Shown in pieces: positions 25,950 to 27,379 of a stretch of 27,379 nucleotides of DNA. Under the pieces are notes generated by a model. It saw nothing but the letters and a program-made list of their open reading frames with translations. It searched no databases and was not told the origin of the DNA. The stretch covers positions 1 to 27,379 of IMG/VR virus record IMGVR_UViG_3300044627_006928. One strand, 5' to 3'. Numbering within the stretch: position 1 is the first letter of the stretch; every line of letters starts with the position of its first letter. The DNA comes from a virus. The translations under genes and the position numbers were made by a program.

Positions 25950-27182
25950 TTATTTCTTTGGGAAATCGTACCATTTTCCGGTAGAGTCAGCTCTAAACTT
26001 CATGAATTGATCCACGTTTACTGGATCTGCTTTTGCTCCAAGTCTGGCTTGCATTTCTTCATATGCTTTTCTTCCAGATGCTGTTGGTGTATTTGCTGCT
26101 CTTTGTCTTTCACCAATTTCTGCCATAGATGAGGGATCTGTTCCGGGTCTTGCTGCATTTGGTGCAGCTTCTGGTTGTTGATAATTTTTTCCAGTGTATG
26201 GATTTACTGGCAATCCTTTTGGCTTTGGTGTTGCCGCACCACTTGGATTCATTGCTGCCTGCTCCAATTCAGAACGAGACATAGATGGTTTTGCTGGTTT
26301 TGGTTTAGAAGCACCAAATCCAGATAATAAATTTGTAATTTGGTTCATTAAATCTTTTGATGAATTATTAAAATTATACGCTGGTTGTTTTGCTGGCGAA
26401 GGTTGCGTTCCCAACAATTGACCTACACTAGGAACACCACTGGTTTGTGTTGTTTGTGCTGGTGTTGTTGTTTTGAGTGCATCTTTTACCATTCCTGTAT
26501 TGAATGAAGCTCTTTGTTGATTTGCCCAATCTGAGTTTGGACCAATAGATGTTGGTTGTGGCTTTGTCCCACCTTGAACTGGTGCAGGTGATCCTTGTGC
26601 GGGAGGAGTTGGGACATTTGGATCTCTTGCCAAAAGTGGCGGTGGGGCTGGTGCCTTTACAGGTGGTTTTGTTCCACCTTGAACCGGAGCTGGCTGTCCT
26701 TTGGCGGGAGGAGTTGGGACATTTGGATCTCTTGCCAAAAGTGGTGGTGGAGCAGGTGCTTTTGCTGCCTGCTTTGGCTTAGAATACATTTGCTGACTTA
26801 CTCTTTGAGAGGGTTCATTTGCCAAATCTTTCATTCTTTTTGCTTTATTAGCAGCCATCAACTCCGCTGTGCTTTTTCCGGTTTGATTTGGCGTGCTGCC
26901 CAAAGTACCAGCAAATTTTCCAGACTGTTGTTGGTTGGCGGCTGCAATTGCTTCAGGACTTGCTCCTAAATTTGCAAATTTTCCAGACTGTTGTTGGTTG
27001 GCGGCTGCAATTGCTTCAGGACTTGCTCCTAAATTTGACATCGACCCTGGTTTTGTTGAGCCAGCTTTAAAAGTAGAAGCTGGTGCCTGCTCAATCAAAG
27101 AATTAATTTTAGCTTCTAAATTTTTTAATTGTTCTGCTAAAACTTCTGATTTGTTTTTATAAAAATTTGTTAATTGGTCCAT
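25950..27182 (-). CDS. Repeat-rich late protein, probably virion
   Basis: A 410-residue protein. Residues 1-35 form a coiled-coil start (MDQLTNFYKNKSEVLAEQLKN, with an LAE site of prohead-protease type). Two exact tandem copies of a 21-residue unit (LGASPEAIAAANQQQSGKFA plus one residue) lie at about 50-91. Two 35-residue copies of PPPLLARDPNVPTPP-containing sequence lie at about 145-214. The rest is Pro/Ala/Gln/Ser-rich, with a more folded last 70 residues (KAYEEMQARLGAKADPVNVD... KWYDFPKK). The cassette is shared with the gene at 22786-24399. GAGGAAC gives a ribosome binding site, and the late promoter is 17 bases before the ATG. Confidence 0.75.
   Translation of the reverse strand: MDQLTNFYKNKSEVLAEQLKNLEAKINSLIEQAPASTFKAGSTKPGSMSNLGASPEAIAAANQQQSGKFANLGASPEAIAAANQQQSGKFAGTLGSTPNQTGKSTAELMAANKAKRMKDLANEPSQRVSQQMYSKPKQAAKAPAPPPLLARDPNVPTPPAKGQPAPVQGGTKPPVKAPAPPPLLARDPNVPTPPAQGSPAPVQGGTKPQPTSIGPNSDWANQQRASFNTGMVKDALKTTTPAQTTQTSGVPSVGQLLGTQPSPAKQPAYNFNNSSKDLMNQITNLLSGFGASKPKPAKPSMSRSELEQAAMNPSGAATPKPKGLPVNPYTGKNYQQPEAAPNAARPGTDPSSMAEIGERQRAANTPTASGRKAYEEMQARLGAKADPVNVDQFMKFRADSTGKWYDFPKK
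26562..26766 (-). repeat. Two tandem 105-base coding repeats
   Basis: Unit period is exactly 105 bases (35 codons), with scattered base changes between copies, so this duplication is older than the 63-base one in the same gene. Confidence 0.85.
26893..27059 (-). repeat. Repeat cassette copy B with perfect 63-base tandem duplication
   Basis: Bases 26912-26974 and 26975-27037 are identical 63-base units (21 codons). Outside the extra unit the block matches 23099-23202 with one change. The unit ends share an AAATTT word that could have helped slippage or unequal exchange. Confidence 0.92.
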
Positions 27183-27199
27183 CTATAGTTCCTCACTTT

Positions 27200-27206
27200 T
27201 ATTTAT
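27200..27206 (-). promoter_or_regulatory. Late promoter element ATAAATA
   Basis: ATAAATA, 17 bases including GAGGAAC, then the ATG at 27182. It directly follows the tRNA-Asn terminator. Confidence 0.65.
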
Positions 27207-27212
27207 GCCAAT

Positions 27213-27243
27213 AAAAAATTCTCCCCTAAAAGGGGAGAATTTT
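27213..27243 (-). terminator. Rho-independent terminator after tRNA-Asn
   Basis: AATTCTCCCCT-TTT-AGGGGAGAATT with a T run on the minus strand, starting 3 bases after the tRNA-Asn discriminator. Confidence 0.9.
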
Positions 27244-27245
27244 GA

Positions 27246-27318
27246 CTCCTCCGACTGGAATCGAACCAGTGACATGGAAGTTAACAGCTTCCCGCTCTAC
27301 CTACTGAGCTACAGAGGA
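27246..27318 (-). tRNA. tRNA-Asn (GTT)
   Basis: TCCTCTG pairs with CGGAGGA, the anticodon loop CTGTTAA gives GTT, and the T arm is ACTGG-TTCGATT-CCAGT. The discriminator is G, as usual for Asn. No encoded CCA. Confidence 0.95.
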
Positions 27319-27325
27319 TTGAGGA

Positions 27326-27379
27326 TCAGACTATCTGGCAACCTCCAGCACTGCAGGCAAATTCCTTTGCCGACTCAGT
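27326..27379 (-). CDS. 3' end of a gene cut by the window edge
   Basis: A minus-strand frame enters from the window end and stops at TGA (27328-27326), giving a 17-residue C-terminus with ESAKEFACSAGGCQIV. The Cys/Gly-rich ending looks like coding sequence, and tRNA-Asn begins 7 bases after the stop, as elsewhere in this genome. GGCAAA/TTTGCC could instead form a small hairpin. Too short to identify. Confidence 0.35.
   Translation of the reverse strand, partial: TESAKEFACSAGGCQIV

Overview
The window looks like part of the genome of a large tailed phage with T4-like late-gene logic. Genes are short, tightly packed and often overlap by ATGA. Seven tRNA genes and a tmRNA lie among them. T4-type late promoter elements (TATAAATA, or the variant CTAAATA) precede most minus-strand genes. 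Phage-typical proteins are present: a Cpn10/GroES-like chaperonin, a RuvC-like resolvase, a PD-(D/E)XK exonuclease, HNH nucleases, and large low-complexity proteins rich in Pro, Ala or Lys. No portal, capsid, terminase or polymerase gene lies inside the window. The host is not directly visible. The circularly permuted, two-piece tmRNA is a design known mainly from alphaproteobacteria and cyanobacteria. One protein ends in a PEP-CTERM-like tail. Both hint at a Gram-negative environmental host.

Layout. 1-402 is a gene-free stretch with short direct repeats. 403-1094 (-) holds a small protein and a SAM-dependent methyltransferase. 1144-6524 (+) is an accessory block: a kinase-fold protein, a protein with a PEP-CTERM-like tail, an LpxH-like phosphoesterase, small membrane proteins, an XhoI/PaeR7I-like nuclease, a SpoU-type RNA methyltransferase and Cpn10, punctuated by tRNA-Pro, tRNA-Glu and tRNA-Gln. 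6584-9700 (-) holds two late proteins (one with a nucleotidyltransferase fold), the permuted tmRNA, a conserved-looking protein of unknown function, tRNA-Tyr, tRNA-Thr and an unassigned structured RNA. 9704-13227 is mixed: small proteins, tRNA-Gly, two probable virion proteins and an RMF-like protein. 13252-24399 (-) is a long late cluster of probable virion or internal head proteins, with an exonuclease and a repeat DNA-binding protein inside it. 24440-25235 (+) encodes an HNH endonuclease and an FmdB-type zinc ribbon. 25232-27379 (-) holds RuvC, a hairpin RNA between two late promoters, a repeat-rich protein, tRNA-Asn and the end of one more gene.

How the parts may work together. At 1094, 7456, 8321 and 11908 the late promoter ends exactly 5 nt before the ATG and there is no ribosome binding site. 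If late transcription starts where it does in T4, these mRNAs have no leader. Several other genes start 2-6 nt after a tRNA 3' end, so tRNA processing would also leave almost leaderless mRNAs. Many minus-strand proteins begin with a short amphipathic stretch ending in an (I/L)xE site, like T4 capsid-targeting sequences cut by the prohead protease. This suggests that a set of proteins, including a methyltransferase and an HNH protein, is packed in the head and delivered with the DNA. All functions are read from motifs by eye; no database search was possible.
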